Assembly (NCBI GenBank): GCA_964571695.1
Contig: CAZNDG010000009.1
Coordinates: forward strand, 1 to 64,000
Source: UBA8958 sp964571695
Lineage (GTDB): Bacteria; Desulfobacterota; Syntrophia; Syntrophales; UBA8958
Direction of reading: 5' to 3'
DNA: 64,000 bases
The notes below the pieces were generated by a model, which was not told where the DNA came from, did not search any database, and saw only the letters and a program-made list of their open reading frames with translations. Positions within the stretch are counted from its first letter, which is position 1; each line of letters begins with the position of its first letter. This document shows, in pieces, positions 1 through 10,546 of the stretch. Position numbers and translations under genes: made by a program.

Positions 1-474
1 ATTTTTCTTCTATGTCTCATCTACGCCTTTCATATGGTGGAGGAATTTTCCCTTGGCTTTGTTCCATGGGCAGATCGATACTTCGGCGATTTCGACTGGA
101 CGCAGAATATATTTGGAAATGCCATGTTCTTTGCGTTTCTGGCGACAGCCTGCTATCTGTATTATAAAAACCCGGTTAAATACCTATGGGTCGGAATGTC
201 CGCCGCTATGTGGGTCTTGGCCAATTCCTTCATACATATTTCCGCTACTGTCCTCAGCGGAGAATACTCTCCCGGTGTGGTGACGGCGACAATTTTTTAC
301 ATACCCGGAGGATTGTACTTCCTTCTGAAGTGGGCCAAGAAAGGACTGCTTACATGGAAAAACACAACTATTGCCTTCGTAGTCGGAGCAATGGTTTTCA
401 TGCTCATCCCCACATTTGCCAGGGCAGTGCTCTTTCATGCTGAGCTTGCAAAACTCTTCCATTTGGTCAGGTAG
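1..474 (+). CDS. HXXEE-domain membrane protein, 5' end missing
   Basis: The reading frame is open from the first base, and the codon before the first ATG (position 34) encodes His, giving the motif H-M-V-E-E. This is the H-x-x-E-E signature that names the HXXEE family of small multi-pass membrane proteins, so the gene starts left of the window. Three or four hydrophobic segments follow, around FFAFLATACYLYY, GMSAAMWVLA, TIFYIPGGLYFLL and FVVGAMVFMLIP. The family has no established biochemical role that I know of. Base composition is lower in G+C than in the core of the window. The family call rests on the motif and topology; function is unknown. Confidence 0.7.
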   Translation: MFLLCLIYAFHMVEEFSLGFVPWADRYFGDFDWTQNIFGNAMFFAFLATACYLYYKNPVKYLWVGMSAAMWVLANSFIHISATVLSGEYSPGVVTATIFYIPGGLYFLLKWAKKGLLTWKNTTIAFVVGAMVFMLIPTFARAVLFHAELAKLFHLVR

Positions 475-1023
475 GTTATCGCGGGTATTAGTTGGAGCAA
501 TAAGAGAATATTCACCCGTATAAATGACAAAAGGGATTCATTATTTTTCAGTGAAGTAGTCATGTGCACCTTCGTAGACGGCGTTAACACTTGAACCATG
601 CATGCTGTATTTTCGTAAACATGCGCATTTACTTCAAATACAAAGCGTTAACCCCCAAATGTTGAGGGATTATTGAATGGCGATCGAAAGCGCGCACAAA
701 TCTTAAAGCCAAATTCACCCTTTTGGAGCAGATCCGCTCCTTCCTGAAAGCAAGCGTTCGGCAATTTTTTTAGGCGTCCAATTTTTCAATCCGAAATCAA
801 CGACAATCTCTTCTACGGCGACCTGGAATATTGGGATGAATATATTCAGTCATAACGCATTGTGAAAAAATATGCCTTGACCGGCAAAAAACCCTCCTAT
901 AATTTCACCTATGGAAAGCAATATCTGATCAATAAAGCATTTGTTGGAAGAGTTGTAACTATTGTGTAATATTGCAGTCAAATTGCCTTTTAACCATGGT
1001 TTTAAATCCAAGGAGATTGTATT
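475..1023. other. 549-base low-GC intergenic stretch with a possible gene relic
   Basis: No intact gene is visible. On the + strand one frame reads coherently across about 780-969 (ending in a YGKQYLINKAF-like stretch) but is broken by a TAA at about 850. A GTG at 862 could start a 35-codon open frame ending at 969. This looks like the decayed end of an AT-rich gene I cannot identify. The last 20 bases carry the ribosome binding site of the peptidase that follows. Confidence 0.3.
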
Positions 1024-3684
1024 ATGGTAAAGTTGAGAGATATGATTCGCAATTTCTTCATGGCCATGATTGTGATGACCGTTGCCGCTGCGGCATCAGC
1101 CCAGCCGCCACCGTTAATTGACCGCGATCTCTTTTTCGGTAACCCTGAAATTTCCGGGGGCCAGCTTAGCCCCGACGGGAAACTCATCTCGTTTATGAAA
1201 CAATACAACGGGATCATGAACCTCTGGGTGAAATCCTTTGACGAGCCTTTTGAAAAAGCACGCCCCCTTACCAACAGCACCCGTCCCTTTTACGGGTATT
1301 TCTGGACCAGAGACAGCAAATACATCCTATATGTGAAAGATAAAGACGGGGATGAGAACATGAACATCTTTGCCGTCGATCCAAGGGCCAATCTGGCCGA
1401 CGGGGGAGTTCCTGCGTCGAAAAACCTCACGCCGCTGAAAAAGGTGGCCGCGCAGATTTATATGGCGAGCAAAAAAGACCCGAACATTCTCTACGTGGGT
1501 CTCAACGATCGCGATGCCGCCTGGCATGACCTCTACGAGCTGCAGATCGCAACGGGCAAACTGACAAAACTGTATGAAAACAAAGACCGCATCACACGTT
1601 ACGATTTTGATTGGGATGAGAAAATGCGCATCCTGAGCAAAACTGATGAAAAGGGCAACAACACCATGTTCCGGGTGGATGAAGGGAACAAACTAACCCC
1701 GGTTTACGAATTCTCCGTGACGGAACAGGCTTACGTTGCCGGATGGAACGAAGACAATTCACAGTGCTACTTGGTCACCAATAAGGGGGAGCTTGATCTT
1801 TCGACCCTGTTTTTAATAGATCCGAAAACAGGGAAAATGAAGATGCTCGAAAGCGATCCGGACAAAAAGGTCGATTTCGGCGGCCTGATGCTCGACGACA
1901 ACACCCGGAAGATCATATCCACAAAATACACCCTAGATAAGACCGAATACTACTGGAAGGACAAAAAATGGAAATCGACCTATGAGTACCTGGAATCCCA
2001 GTTCCCGGGCCGTGAAGTTTACCTCCAGAGCGCCACAAAGGATTATTCGAAACTGCTGATTGCTGTGAGCGGGGACAAATATGCCGCAGAAGTTCATTTT
2101 TTCGATGTCAAATCGAAAAAACTGATCCACCAGTACACGCCACGGCCTGCCCTCAAAAAGGTGGAACAACATCTGGCCTCAATGACGCCGGTCGCTTACA
2201 AAAGCAGCGACGGTCTTGAAATCCCGGCATACCTGACCATGCCGATGGGGGGCGAAGGGAAGAACCTTCCCGTGGTCGTACTGGTTCACGGCGGGCCCAA
2301 GGGACCACGCGACTACTGGGGATACAACGCGGAGGTGCAGTTCCTCGCCAACCGCGGATATGCCGTTTTACAGCCCAATTTCAGAGCCAGCGGCGGATAC
2401 GGCAAGAAATTCATGAATGCCGGCGACATGCAATGGGGAAAACTGATGCAGGACGACATCACATGGGGGGTAAAACACCTCATCGAAAAGGGCATTGCCG
2501 ATAAGAACAAGGTGGCCATCATGGGCGGCAGTTACGGGGGTTACGCGACCCTGGCCGGGTTGGCATTCACCCCCGGGGTGTACGCCTGCGGCGTCGATAT
2601 TGTCGGTCCGAGCAACATCTTTACCCTGCTCGAATCCATCCCTGCGTTCGCGGAAACCTTCAGGGCATTTATTTATGGGATGGTCGGCGATCCCAACACC
2701 GAGGAGGGGAAAAAAGCCATTCGCGCGGCCAGCCCACTCTTCAGCGCCGACAAGATCAACCGGCCGCTGCTGATCATCCAGGGGGCCAACGATCCCAGGG
2801 TCAAGAAGGCCGAGGCCGACCAGATCGTGATCGCATTGAGGGAAAAAGGGAAGAAGGTTGATTACCTGCTTGCCCCGGACGAAGGGCACGGATTCATGAA
2901 ACCGCTCAACAAAAAAGCAATGTATGCCGAAACGGAAAAATTCCTTTCGGAGGTCCTGGGGGGCCGCTACCAGGAAGGGATGGAAGAAGATGTGAAAAAG
3001 ACTCTTGATAAGCTCCGCGTCGACATCTCGACGGTGAAGTATGAACCGCAGGCGTCGCTGAAAACGGCGAAGTCCCTGCCCGTCCTGCAAAACGGATGGA
3101 GCGCTGGATCCATGGAATACAATGCAACGCTTGAAGTCCAGGGCCAGAAATTGGCGATGAAGATGAAGCGGACCACCGAAACGAAAGGCAGTGATTGGCT
3201 GGTTACTGATGTGGTGACCGGGGCCATGGGAGAGATGAAGGATGCGATCTTGTACCGGCAGGATGCCACCGCGGTTTGGAGGGAGATGGAACAGATGGGC
3301 CGGAAGATCGGCATGACCATAGAGGGGAGCAAGGCTGTCGTCGATATGCAGGGCAAAAAGATGGAGATGGAATTTACGGGAGCCAGTCTGCAGGACGGAC
3401 CCGGCGTTGACCAGGTCATTGCCCGGTGGCCGCTCAGCGAGGGTTTCAGTCTGGTCGTTGAGGTGCCCGACATGACGACCATGAAGGCCAAGCAGGTGAA
3501 AATATGTGTTATCGGAAAGGAGACCGTGAAGACCGATGAGTGTGTGAAAGTTGAAATGGTCAGCACCGAAAATACCGCCGCCAAAACCACCTTTTGGATC
3601 AACCCAAAAACCCTGTCGGCCGACAAAATGGTCTCCCTGATGCCGGCCATTGGCAACGCGGTCATGACCATCGAAAAGAAGTGA
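1024..3684 (+). CDS. Secreted S9 family (prolyl oligopeptidase type) serine peptidase with extra C-terminal domain
   Basis: An 886-residue exported peptidase of the S9 acylaminoacyl/dipeptidyl peptidase type. The start has AAGGAG nine bases upstream. Residues 1-26 form a signal peptide ending in ASAQ. Residues about 40-395 are a beta-propeller-like region with repeats of the PDGKLISF kind. Residues about 400-650 are the alpha/beta hydrolase with a complete triad: Ser503 in GGSYGGY, Asp590 in GANDPR, His622 in DEGHGF. About 220 residues follow (665-886) that are not part of the peptidase; they are beta-rich, with Met/Lys-rich strands, and recall DUF3108-like or lipocalin-like domains. Typical S9 peptidases of this class end near residue 660, so this is a fusion. 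It probably cleaves peptides in the periplasm; the partner domain may bind a ligand. Peptidase call sure, tail function unknown. Confidence 0.93.
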   Translation: MVKLRDMIRNFFMAMIVMTVAAAASAQPPPLIDRDLFFGNPEISGGQLSPDGKLISFMKQYNGIMNLWVKSFDEPFEKARPLTNSTRPFYGYFWTRDSKYILYVKDKDGDENMNIFAVDPRANLADGGVPASKNLTPLKKVAAQIYMASKKDPNILYVGLNDRDAAWHDLYELQIATGKLTKLYENKDRITRYDFDWDEKMRILSKTDEKGNNTMFRVDEGNKLTPVYEFSVTEQAYVAGWNEDNSQCYLVTNKGELDLSTLFLIDPKTGKMKMLESDPDKKVDFGGLMLDDNTRKIISTKYTLDKTEYYWKDKKWKSTYEYLESQFPGREVYLQSATKDYSKLLIAVSGDKYAAEVHFFDVKSKKLIHQYTPRPALKKVEQHLASMTPVAYKSSDGLEIPAYLTMPMGGEGKNLPVVVLVHGGPKGPRDYWGYNAEVQFLANRGYAVLQPNFRASGGYGKKFMNAGDMQWGKLMQDDITWGVKHLIEKGIADKNKVAIMGGSYGGYATLAGLAFTPGVYACGVDIVGPSNIFTLLESIPAFAETFRAFIYGMVGDPNTEEGKKAIRAASPLFSADKINRPLLIIQGANDPRVKKAEADQIVIALREKGKKVDYLLAPDEGHGFMKPLNKKAMYAETEKFLSEVLGGRYQEGMEEDVKKTLDKLRVDISTVKYEPQASLKTAKSLPVLQNGWSAGSMEYNATLEVQGQKLAMKMKRTTETKGSDWLVTDVVTGAMGEMKDAILYRQDATAVWREMEQMGRKIGMTIEGSKAVVDMQGKKMEMEFTGASLQDGPGVDQVIARWPLSEGFSLVVEVPDMTTMKAKQVKICVIGKETVKTDECVKVEMVSTENTAAKTTFWINPKTLSADKMVSLMPAIGNAVMTIEKK

Positions 3685-3958
3685 TCGAAGAATCACCGAT
3701 CGTTCCGGTCGCAGGTGGGACCACCCTCACGGATGGCACCATCGTTGCCGAAAGAATCATGTTTGAGTTGAAGAAGGAGAATTTTTCAACAGTACCTTCC
3801 TGAAATCAAGCATGTCAATTTTCCGCCATTCATGCTATGTTTCAACCGAATATCATCACATACTCTAATGACAGTTTCAGCGTATGGAAGGCGGTCTTGC
3901 CGCGTAATGCCGCATAATGTCAGTTTACATCTTTATTATATTCGGATAAAATAAATAC

Positions 3959-5401
3959 ATGAAAAATTCATTTGACCAAATACCGCAGAGTTTCATTAGC
4001 AAATGGCAAGGTATTGCCGATTTACTTGCAAAAATAATTGGAGTACCCGCTGCCTTGATAATGAAAGTGGAGAACGAATATATGGAGGTATTTATCTCAA
4101 GTAAATCAGATAATAATCCATACCATGTTGGAGACAAAGAGCATTGGAATGGCCTGTATTGCGAAACAGTAATAAAATCGCAAAACAAGTTAAAAGTGCC
4201 AAATGCATTAAAAGATGAAAAGTGGGACAAAAACCCCGACATAAAATTGGGGATGGTTTCCTACTTTGGTTTTCCATTAAATTTCCCAGATGGTGAGCCT
4301 TTTGGTACCATTTGCGTTCTAGACCGGAAGGAGAATACTTATTCCGAAGAGTACGACCAATTGTTGATGCAATTCAAAAGTGTTGTTGAGCTAGACCTGG
4401 CCATGATTCAATCATTGAAAATTACGCAAGATATTTCAGAAAATGAATTAGTTGACCGGTTGTTGCTTCAAAACAAAGCATTAATTAAAAGTGAAGAACG
4501 GTTTAGATCTTTAGCCGAAATTGCCGCAGACAGTATCATATTGTTTGAAGGTGAAAAGCTGGTTTTTGCCTCGCATCGTTTTTGTGAATACGTTGGTATT
4601 GAACCTGAAAATATTGACAAACTTACCGTGTCTGAAGTCTTATCGCATATACACCCCGACGATATAATGCATTATGGACGAGAAATGCAGGAAGCGTTAG
4701 CCCAACAAAAAAAGCAGTATACGATCTTATTTAGGATGCTCAACCCCGAAGGCAAGTATGAATGGCTTCAAAACAATACTACAGCAACTTATGATAGCTC
4801 CGGGAAAGTGTTACACCGCATTGTACAAGCCCGCGATATAACCAAACAGGTTGAATTGGAAAACGAACTCAGAAAACTAATCGCCGAGCGCAAGCAGGCG
4901 GAGGAGGCAGCCCGCAAGCTTTCGATCACCGATGAGCTTACGGGATTGTATAACCGGCGGGGGTTTTTGACCTTGGCAATTCAGCAGCTCAAGATGGCAG
5001 ACCGGATGAAGAATGGAATGCATATCTTCTTTGCCGATCTTGATAAGATGAAATGGATTAACGATACCTTGGGTCATGAAAAAGGAGATCAGGCACTTAT
5101 TGAAACTGCTACTATCCTTAAAGACACTTTCCGGAAGTCCGATATTATCGCGCGGATGGGAGGAGATGAATTCGCCGTCCTGGCCATCGATGGCGCAGAT
5201 GTGAAACCGGAAATCCTCACACAGCGGCTGCAAAATCGAATTGAATCATACAATAATTTGGAAAACCGGGAATACGTTCTCTCCATCAGCATCGGCTGCG
5301 CATATTATGATCCGGCAGTGCCCTGTTCGATTGATGAGCTTATGACACATGCGGACAAACGTATGTACGAAAACAAGAAAAATAAAAAGTCCATTTCATA
5401 G
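3959..5401 (+). CDS. GAF-PAS-GGDEF diguanylate cyclase
   Basis: A soluble 480-residue predicted c-di-GMP synthase. Residues about 15-155 are a GAF-like sensor, about 175-300 a PAS domain (ERFRSLAEIAADSIILFEG through DITKQVELE), then a short coiled linker (LIAERKQAEEAARKL) and a GGDEF domain. GGDEF is intact at residues 401-405, and RKSD at 392-395, five residues upstream, matches the RxxD inhibitory site, so product feedback is expected. No membrane segments, so it senses cytoplasmic signals. No clear Shine-Dalgarno precedes the ATG. The GAF-PAS part (to about 4860) is clearly AT-rich while the GGDEF part is richer in G+C, suggesting an imported sensor joined to a resident cyclase. Confidence 0.93.
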   Translation: MKNSFDQIPQSFISKWQGIADLLAKIIGVPAALIMKVENEYMEVFISSKSDNNPYHVGDKEHWNGLYCETVIKSQNKLKVPNALKDEKWDKNPDIKLGMVSYFGFPLNFPDGEPFGTICVLDRKENTYSEEYDQLLMQFKSVVELDLAMIQSLKITQDISENELVDRLLLQNKALIKSEERFRSLAEIAADSIILFEGEKLVFASHRFCEYVGIEPENIDKLTVSEVLSHIHPDDIMHYGREMQEALAQQKKQYTILFRMLNPEGKYEWLQNNTTATYDSSGKVLHRIVQARDITKQVELENELRKLIAERKQAEEAARKLSITDELTGLYNRRGFLTLAIQQLKMADRMKNGMHIFFADLDKMKWINDTLGHEKGDQALIETATILKDTFRKSDIIARMGGDEFAVLAIDGADVKPEILTQRLQNRIESYNNLENREYVLSISIGCAYYDPAVPCSIDELMTHADKRMYENKKNKKSIS

Positions 5402-5596
5402 ATGCTGACTTTCAAACTGTTATCATTGATTATCAGCCATGGAGCCGAGTGTGGCTTTGTAAATGTTGCCGATGAGGGGCAGCACTTCCATTTTTCCTCA
5501 TCATGCCCGAACAGTACGGGTTGAAAGCTGCTGCCTAAAACCATTTCCCCAAAATCACGAGTACGGGAAGAAGTACGCAAGAATCGGATGAACCTT

Positions 5597-6022
5597 AATT
5601 ATTTGCAGCAGGGGAAGCGCTTGCTTACCGTCACGAAAATCCCGCCCGCCGCAAGGCGCTCCGGGCGGGCGGCTATCTGCATCTCATCCTGGTCATCGTC
5701 ATGGCCACGATGCTGATCAACGGGCGCACGGCCCGCTACTTCCGACCCGCTTTGCCCCCGGCGGATCCATGCCAAATCAAGGAACTGGGAAATCTTCCCG
5801 AACATGAATCCTGGCATGGCTTTGTCTTCAATGGCGACAATGTTGGGTTCCTGCACATGAAGATCGAATATGAAAATTATCATGAAGGGCGTAGATATCG
5901 TCAATCCCGATCTCACCCAGGTATCTTTTATTTATGAACAAGACGTGGGAGAAAAGCAACTCTCCCTCACCGGCGCCGTCGTCGCCGGCAGACCGTCTGT
6001 AAAGCAGCGATCGGACGGATAG
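5597..6022 (+). pseudogene. Frameshifted remnant of an unidentified membrane-anchored protein
   Basis: After a stop at 5596 a frame opens with a basic stretch, a hydrophobic segment (LHLILVIVMATMLI) and a coherent soluble part (SWHGFVFNGDNVGFLHMKIE). At about 5885 it shifts into another frame that continues as GVDIVNPDLTQVSFIYEQD and stops at 6022. Codon use looks protein-like on both sides of the shift, and neither piece has a good start. The wording around WHGFVFNGDNVGF recalls the N-terminal part of transglutaminase-like membrane proteins, but I cannot confirm this. The rest of 5402-6242 shows no intact gene. Confidence 0.35.
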
Positions 6023-6242
6023 GGGTAACCATCCGCGATTTTTCCCGCCCGCCCTAATACTGGCAGCACCGGCGGTCCAAACTGTTTTCCCGGTGTTTTT
6101 TTCTTGCATCCGGAGGCACAGCGGGTTAGATTTCTTTTCAATCCCCCAGGTAATTCCGGGATACTGGGAAAAAACTCTTTTACCGCCGGTGGACAGGTTT
6201 TTTATTGGCGGTAAAGATCTCTATGGCCGGGAGGTGATCGGT

Positions 6243-6773
6243 ATGGAAGTGAAGGTCAACAAGGGCACCCTGTCCCTGGTTCAGGGAGACATTACCCAGG
6301 AAGAAACGGAGGCCATCGTCAACGCCGCCAACTCCCGACTGGCCGGGGGAGCCGGAGTGGACGGGGCCATCCACCGGGCCGGCGGGCCGTCCATTATGGA
6401 CGAGTGCCGGCAGATCGGCGGCTGTCCCACCGGTCAGGCCGTAATTACCACGGCCGGCAAATTGAAGGCCAGGTATGTCATCCACACGGTGGGGCCGGTC
6501 TATCGGGGCGGCGGCCGGGGAGAGGCAAACCTGCTCCGGAGCGCCTACGCCGAAAGCCTGAAACTGGCATCGCTCCGGAAGCTGAAAAGCGTGGCCTTCC
6601 CGGCTATCAGCACGGGGGTCTATAGCTATCCCCTGGGTGAGGCGGCCCGTATCGCCCTGAAAACAGCCGTGGAATACCTGCGGAGCCACGAGGATATCGA
6701 ACTGATCCGTTTTGTCCTCTTTGACCGGGGAACTTACGAGGTCTTCGTGGAGGAACTGAGAAAAATCCTGTAG
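6243..6773 (+). CDS. Macro-domain protein (O-acetyl-ADP-ribose deacetylase type)
   Basis: A 176-residue stand-alone macro domain. The ATG at 6243 has GGGAGGTG just upstream; an in-frame upstream extension to 6093 is not needed by the family. Signature stretches are DAIVNAAN-like (EAIVNAANSRLAGGAGVDGAIH), the substrate loop ISTGVYSYP, and AFPAIST. Proteins of this class bind ADP-ribose and remove acetyl or ADP-ribosyl groups in the cytoplasm. It faces the leftward MoaE-like gene across a GC-rich spacer holding an 11-base G run at 6841-6851. Family call is sure; the precise substrate cannot be told. Confidence 0.9.
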   Translation: MEVKVNKGTLSLVQGDITQEETEAIVNAANSRLAGGAGVDGAIHRAGGPSIMDECRQIGGCPTGQAVITTAGKLKARYVIHTVGPVYRGGGRGEANLLRSAYAESLKLASLRKLKSVAFPAISTGVYSYPLGEAARIALKTAVEYLRSHEDIELIRFVLFDRGTYEVFVEELRKIL

Positions 6774-6966
6774 GACGCAGCGAACATCATAAGACGGACA
6801 GGTCCGGTGCCCCCCGCCGCGGCGGCATGGAGCGCCGGCCGGGGGGGGGGGAGGAGCCGCAGTGGTCCAGTGGCGCACTGGCGCGGACGGAAAACGCCCA
6901 ACGGGCAGCGGAGGCATTGCCGGCGCCGCCGCCGTTGCGGCTTCTGAACAGAGACATTCCATTTTT

Positions 6967-7317
6967 TTAACGTTCCGTTTTCTTCGTTACGTCCCGCTTG
7001 ATCGTGTTCACGGCATCCTGCAGGGCCGGAAACACATTCTCCCGGATGTCCCCGGCCACAACGACATACATGACGTCATCACCAACCCGGAGGGTCCCTT
7101 CCCGTACCACCGCCAGGACCTCCACGATGCCGGGGCGGTTTTTGATCGCGGTGATGATTTCCGCCAGGCGGCGGCGGTCGGCCTGGACGGTAAGTTCCGT
7201 CACCGGCTGTCCATCCCGGGAGGTGGCGCGGACCACACCGTTATGGCAGAGGATCATCCCGACCTCCGGATAGCGGGGATGTTGCTTGACCTGGGCAATC
7301 AAAGCGTCTAAAGACAT
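6967..7317 (-). CDS. MoaE-like protein (molybdopterin synthase large-subunit fold)
   Basis: A 116-residue protein beginning MSLDALIAQVK, chosen because AGGTT lies directly upstream (plus strand 7320-7327). Features of the MoaE fold are MILCHNGVVRATSRDG near the N terminus, the hydrophobic core VLAVVREGTLRVGDDVMYVVVAG and the Lys-containing C terminus (NTIKRDVTKK), where MoaE has its catalytic lysines. It is shorter than E. coli MoaE (about 150 residues). MoaE with MoaD transfers sulfur to precursor Z to make molybdopterin. No moaD or other moa gene is nearby, so it may be a MoaE-like protein with another job. Confidence 0.7.
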   Translation of the reverse strand: MSLDALIAQVKQHPRYPEVGMILCHNGVVRATSRDGQPVTELTVQADRRRLAEIITAIKNRPGIVEVLAVVREGTLRVGDDVMYVVVAGDIRENVFPALQDAVNTIKRDVTKKTER

Positions 7318-7447
7318 ATAACCTCCTGTGCCGGATCGCTGCCGGCGGTCATTTGGATCACCGCCGCGAACCGTATTTTCACCTGAAAATGCGTTCCTAT
7401 GTGGTTGACTTAATTCACTAATAAATTTCCTCCCCTTGGGGGGGACC

Positions 7448-7529
7448 AAGGTGGGGATGGGTATTGCATTTTATGAACATTTAGCTTCGCTTTCATCCCC
7501 CTTTGCGACGGCGTGCCGTCATGAGAGTT
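7448..7529. repeat. Dispersed repeat, copy 1
   Basis: From AAGGTGGGGATGGG through CATTTTATGAACAT and GCCGTCATG, this stretch closely matches 19739-19827 by eye. Both copies sit upstream of a rightward gene (dciA here, mtaB there). They belong to the CCCCCTT-rich intergenic repeats common in some Deltaproteobacteria. No coding capacity. Confidence 0.6.
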
Positions 7530-7598
7530 TCATATAAATATCCCGGTGGGGAAATCCCCGGGTTAATGCCCGTTTTGTGTTAAATGAGGAGCTGATGT

Positions 7599-8102
7599 AT
7601 GGCCCGCCGGCGTTCCCATTTCAAACCCTTTCCCCTCGCCGATATCCTCCAGAAAGTCATGAAAAAGCAGGGGATTCCCCTGACCACCAGCGATCCCTAT
7701 CTACGCCGGATCTGGAACGAGGCGGTGGGAGAAGGGATTGCCGCCCAAACAGCCCCTGACAACATCAAAAGGGGCACGCTCTTCGTCAAAGTGTCTTCTT
7801 CGGTCTGGATACACCATCTCCAGTTCCTGAAAAAGGAGATCCTCCAGCGCTTCAACGAGCTCCACGGTAAAGGAACGGTGCGGGAACTGAATCTATCCAT
7901 CGGCGCCATAACGGCGCCGGTCCGTCAGTGTGAGATAGTTGTCCCCACCGATAAGATCACCAGCCTGAGCGCCCGGGACGAACGGCTCATGAAAGAGAGC
8001 CTGGCCGCGGTCTCCGACCCGGAACTGCGGGAGATCCTCCGGCGGGTGATGGCGAGGGCAATCAGCCGCCGCCGCTTCCTGGAAAAACGCAAAGATCGCT
8101 GA
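7599..8102 (+). CDS. dciA: DUF721 / DciA-family protein
   Basis: A 167-residue basic protein of the DUF721 family, whose DciA members bind and help load the replicative helicase DnaB. The family core is visible from LADILQKVMKKQGIP through WNEAVGEGIAAQTAP, then LFVKVSSSVWIHHLQFLKKEILQRFNE, the usual V-x-S-s-x-W-x-x-x-L motif. The C-terminal basic tail (RAISRRRFLEKRKDR) fits nucleic-acid binding. Its 3' end overlaps the convergent methyltransferase gene by 41 bases. Family is confident; the helicase-loading role is known only for some members. Confidence 0.8.
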   Translation: MARRRSHFKPFPLADILQKVMKKQGIPLTTSDPYLRRIWNEAVGEGIAAQTAPDNIKRGTLFVKVSSSVWIHHLQFLKKEILQRFNELHGKGTVRELNLSIGAITAPVRQCEIVVPTDKITSLSARDERLMKESLAAVSDPELREILRRVMARAISRRRFLEKRKDR

Positions 8103-8856
8103 AGATCTCCTCCATAGCCGCGGTATATACCTGTTCCGCCGTGTAGATAAACAGGGGCGTCAGCACCGTCAGCTCCTCCCCCGCCCCGGGACGCCCCTCC
8201 ACCAGGATGAATTCGCCCGCCGTTTCACGCCGGGAGTGGACCATCCGGAGCCGCTTCGGCTCCAGGTGGTGACGGCGCATCTGGAAGATCAGTTCCGCCA
8301 GACGGCGGGCGGGATAGATGGCAAAGACGCGGCCGCCCGGGCGGACGGCGTGGGCGGCGGCCAGGAGGAAATCGCCCAGATTCCCGAAGAGTTCATGACG
8401 GGCACGGGCCTTCTGCGCCAAGGGGTTGATCCGCCCCGAGCGCAACTTCCGGTAGGGGGGGTTGCAGGTCACGGCATCGAAGGATCGGAAAGGGACCAAT
8501 TTAGCCGCGTCCCGGACATCGCCCTCGATGATGGTGATCTTCCCCGTGAGATCGTTGAGCTCCAGGCTCCGCCTAGCCATGTCGGCCAGTTCGCCCTGGA
8601 TCTCCACCCCTACGGCCCGGGCACAGTCCCAACGGCGGCACAGGAGCATGGGGATCACGGCGCTTCCCGTCCCCAGATCCAGCAGGGAGGCGCCACTTTT
8701 CATCCGGACGAAATTGGCCAGCAGCAGGGCGTCCAGGGAAAAGCGATAGCCCCGGCGCCCCTGGATGACCCGCAGGCGCCCTCCCAGGAGTTCATCCACC
8801 GTTTCCCCTTCCCGGAGCCGGTTATCGGTCGGATACGTATGGCCCGTTTTCGCCAT
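8062..8856 (-). CDS. TrmN6-like class I SAM-dependent methyltransferase
   Basis: A 264-residue methyltransferase resembling TrmN6 (YfiC), which makes N6-methyladenosine at position 37 of tRNA1(Val). The ATG at 8856 is preferred because GGAAGG precedes it by seven bases; another ATG lies 15 bases upstream. Seen in the sequence: SAM-binding motif I LLDLGTGSAVIPMLL, acidic EIQGELADMARRSLELN, and the catalytic N-P-P-Y (CNPPYRKLRSGRINPL) typical of N6-adenine methyltransferases. It lies about 170 bases downstream of the DUF1015 gene on the same strand, so the two may be co-transcribed. Substrate could also be another RNA or protein glutamine. Confidence 0.83.
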   Translation of the reverse strand: MAKTGHTYPTDNRLREGETVDELLGGRLRVIQGRRGYRFSLDALLLANFVRMKSGASLLDLGTGSAVIPMLLCRRWDCARAVGVEIQGELADMARRSLELNDLTGKITIIEGDVRDAAKLVPFRSFDAVTCNPPYRKLRSGRINPLAQKARARHELFGNLGDFLLAAAHAVRPGGRVFAIYPARRLAELIFQMRRHHLEPKRLRMVHSRRETAGEFILVEGRPGAGEELTVLTPLFIYTAEQVYTAAMEEIFSDLCVFPGSGGG

Positions 8857-9030
8857 CCCCAGTCCTTCCATTGATTTCCCGGCTCAGCACGGCAGGATGT
8901 CTTTCATCCATCCCTGCCGACGGTGATCCGGTCACACCGGCGGCAAAGGTCCTCCGATCCGGCAGCTTAAAGACGAAACCGGCTCCCGGAAAGCGCCGCC
9001 CCATCCCATCTCCGCTTCCGCCGGAGCCGT

Positions 9031-10269
<1,239 letters not shown>

Positions 10270-10546
10270 GAATGAAACCTTCCCAATATTTTCGCTCCGG
10301 GATTTCTACCACACTCGTTATCCGAAAGCAACGGGATGGAAGGGATACCGACCCCGGAAATCTTTGTCCCGGCGGCACAATGTCCTCGATTGCACACGTC
10401 GCTATTGCCACCGGCCCCAATCCCGCGTCAGGTCCGGAATCGCCACAAGTAGCTATTCCCGTTTGACGGCAAAGATGATATGGGAGCGGCAAAGAATCCG
10501 TAGCCCGGAGCGGGCAGGCGCCGGGCTGAAAACAGGGAGGCAGGTC

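Noticed and set aside
2368..3696. 442-codon open frame on the minus strand
   Set aside because: It lies wholly antisense to the S9 peptidase, whose triad and signal peptide are clear; the His/Gly-rich translation is a typical GC-rich shadow.
5701..5937. Intact 78-residue protein
   Set aside because: The coherent part continues in another frame after about 5885, so it is better read as a frameshifted remnant.
6093..6242. N-terminal extension of the macro-domain protein
   Set aside because: The family needs only the part from 6243, where a good binding site precedes the ATG; the upstream translation is unlike any domain.
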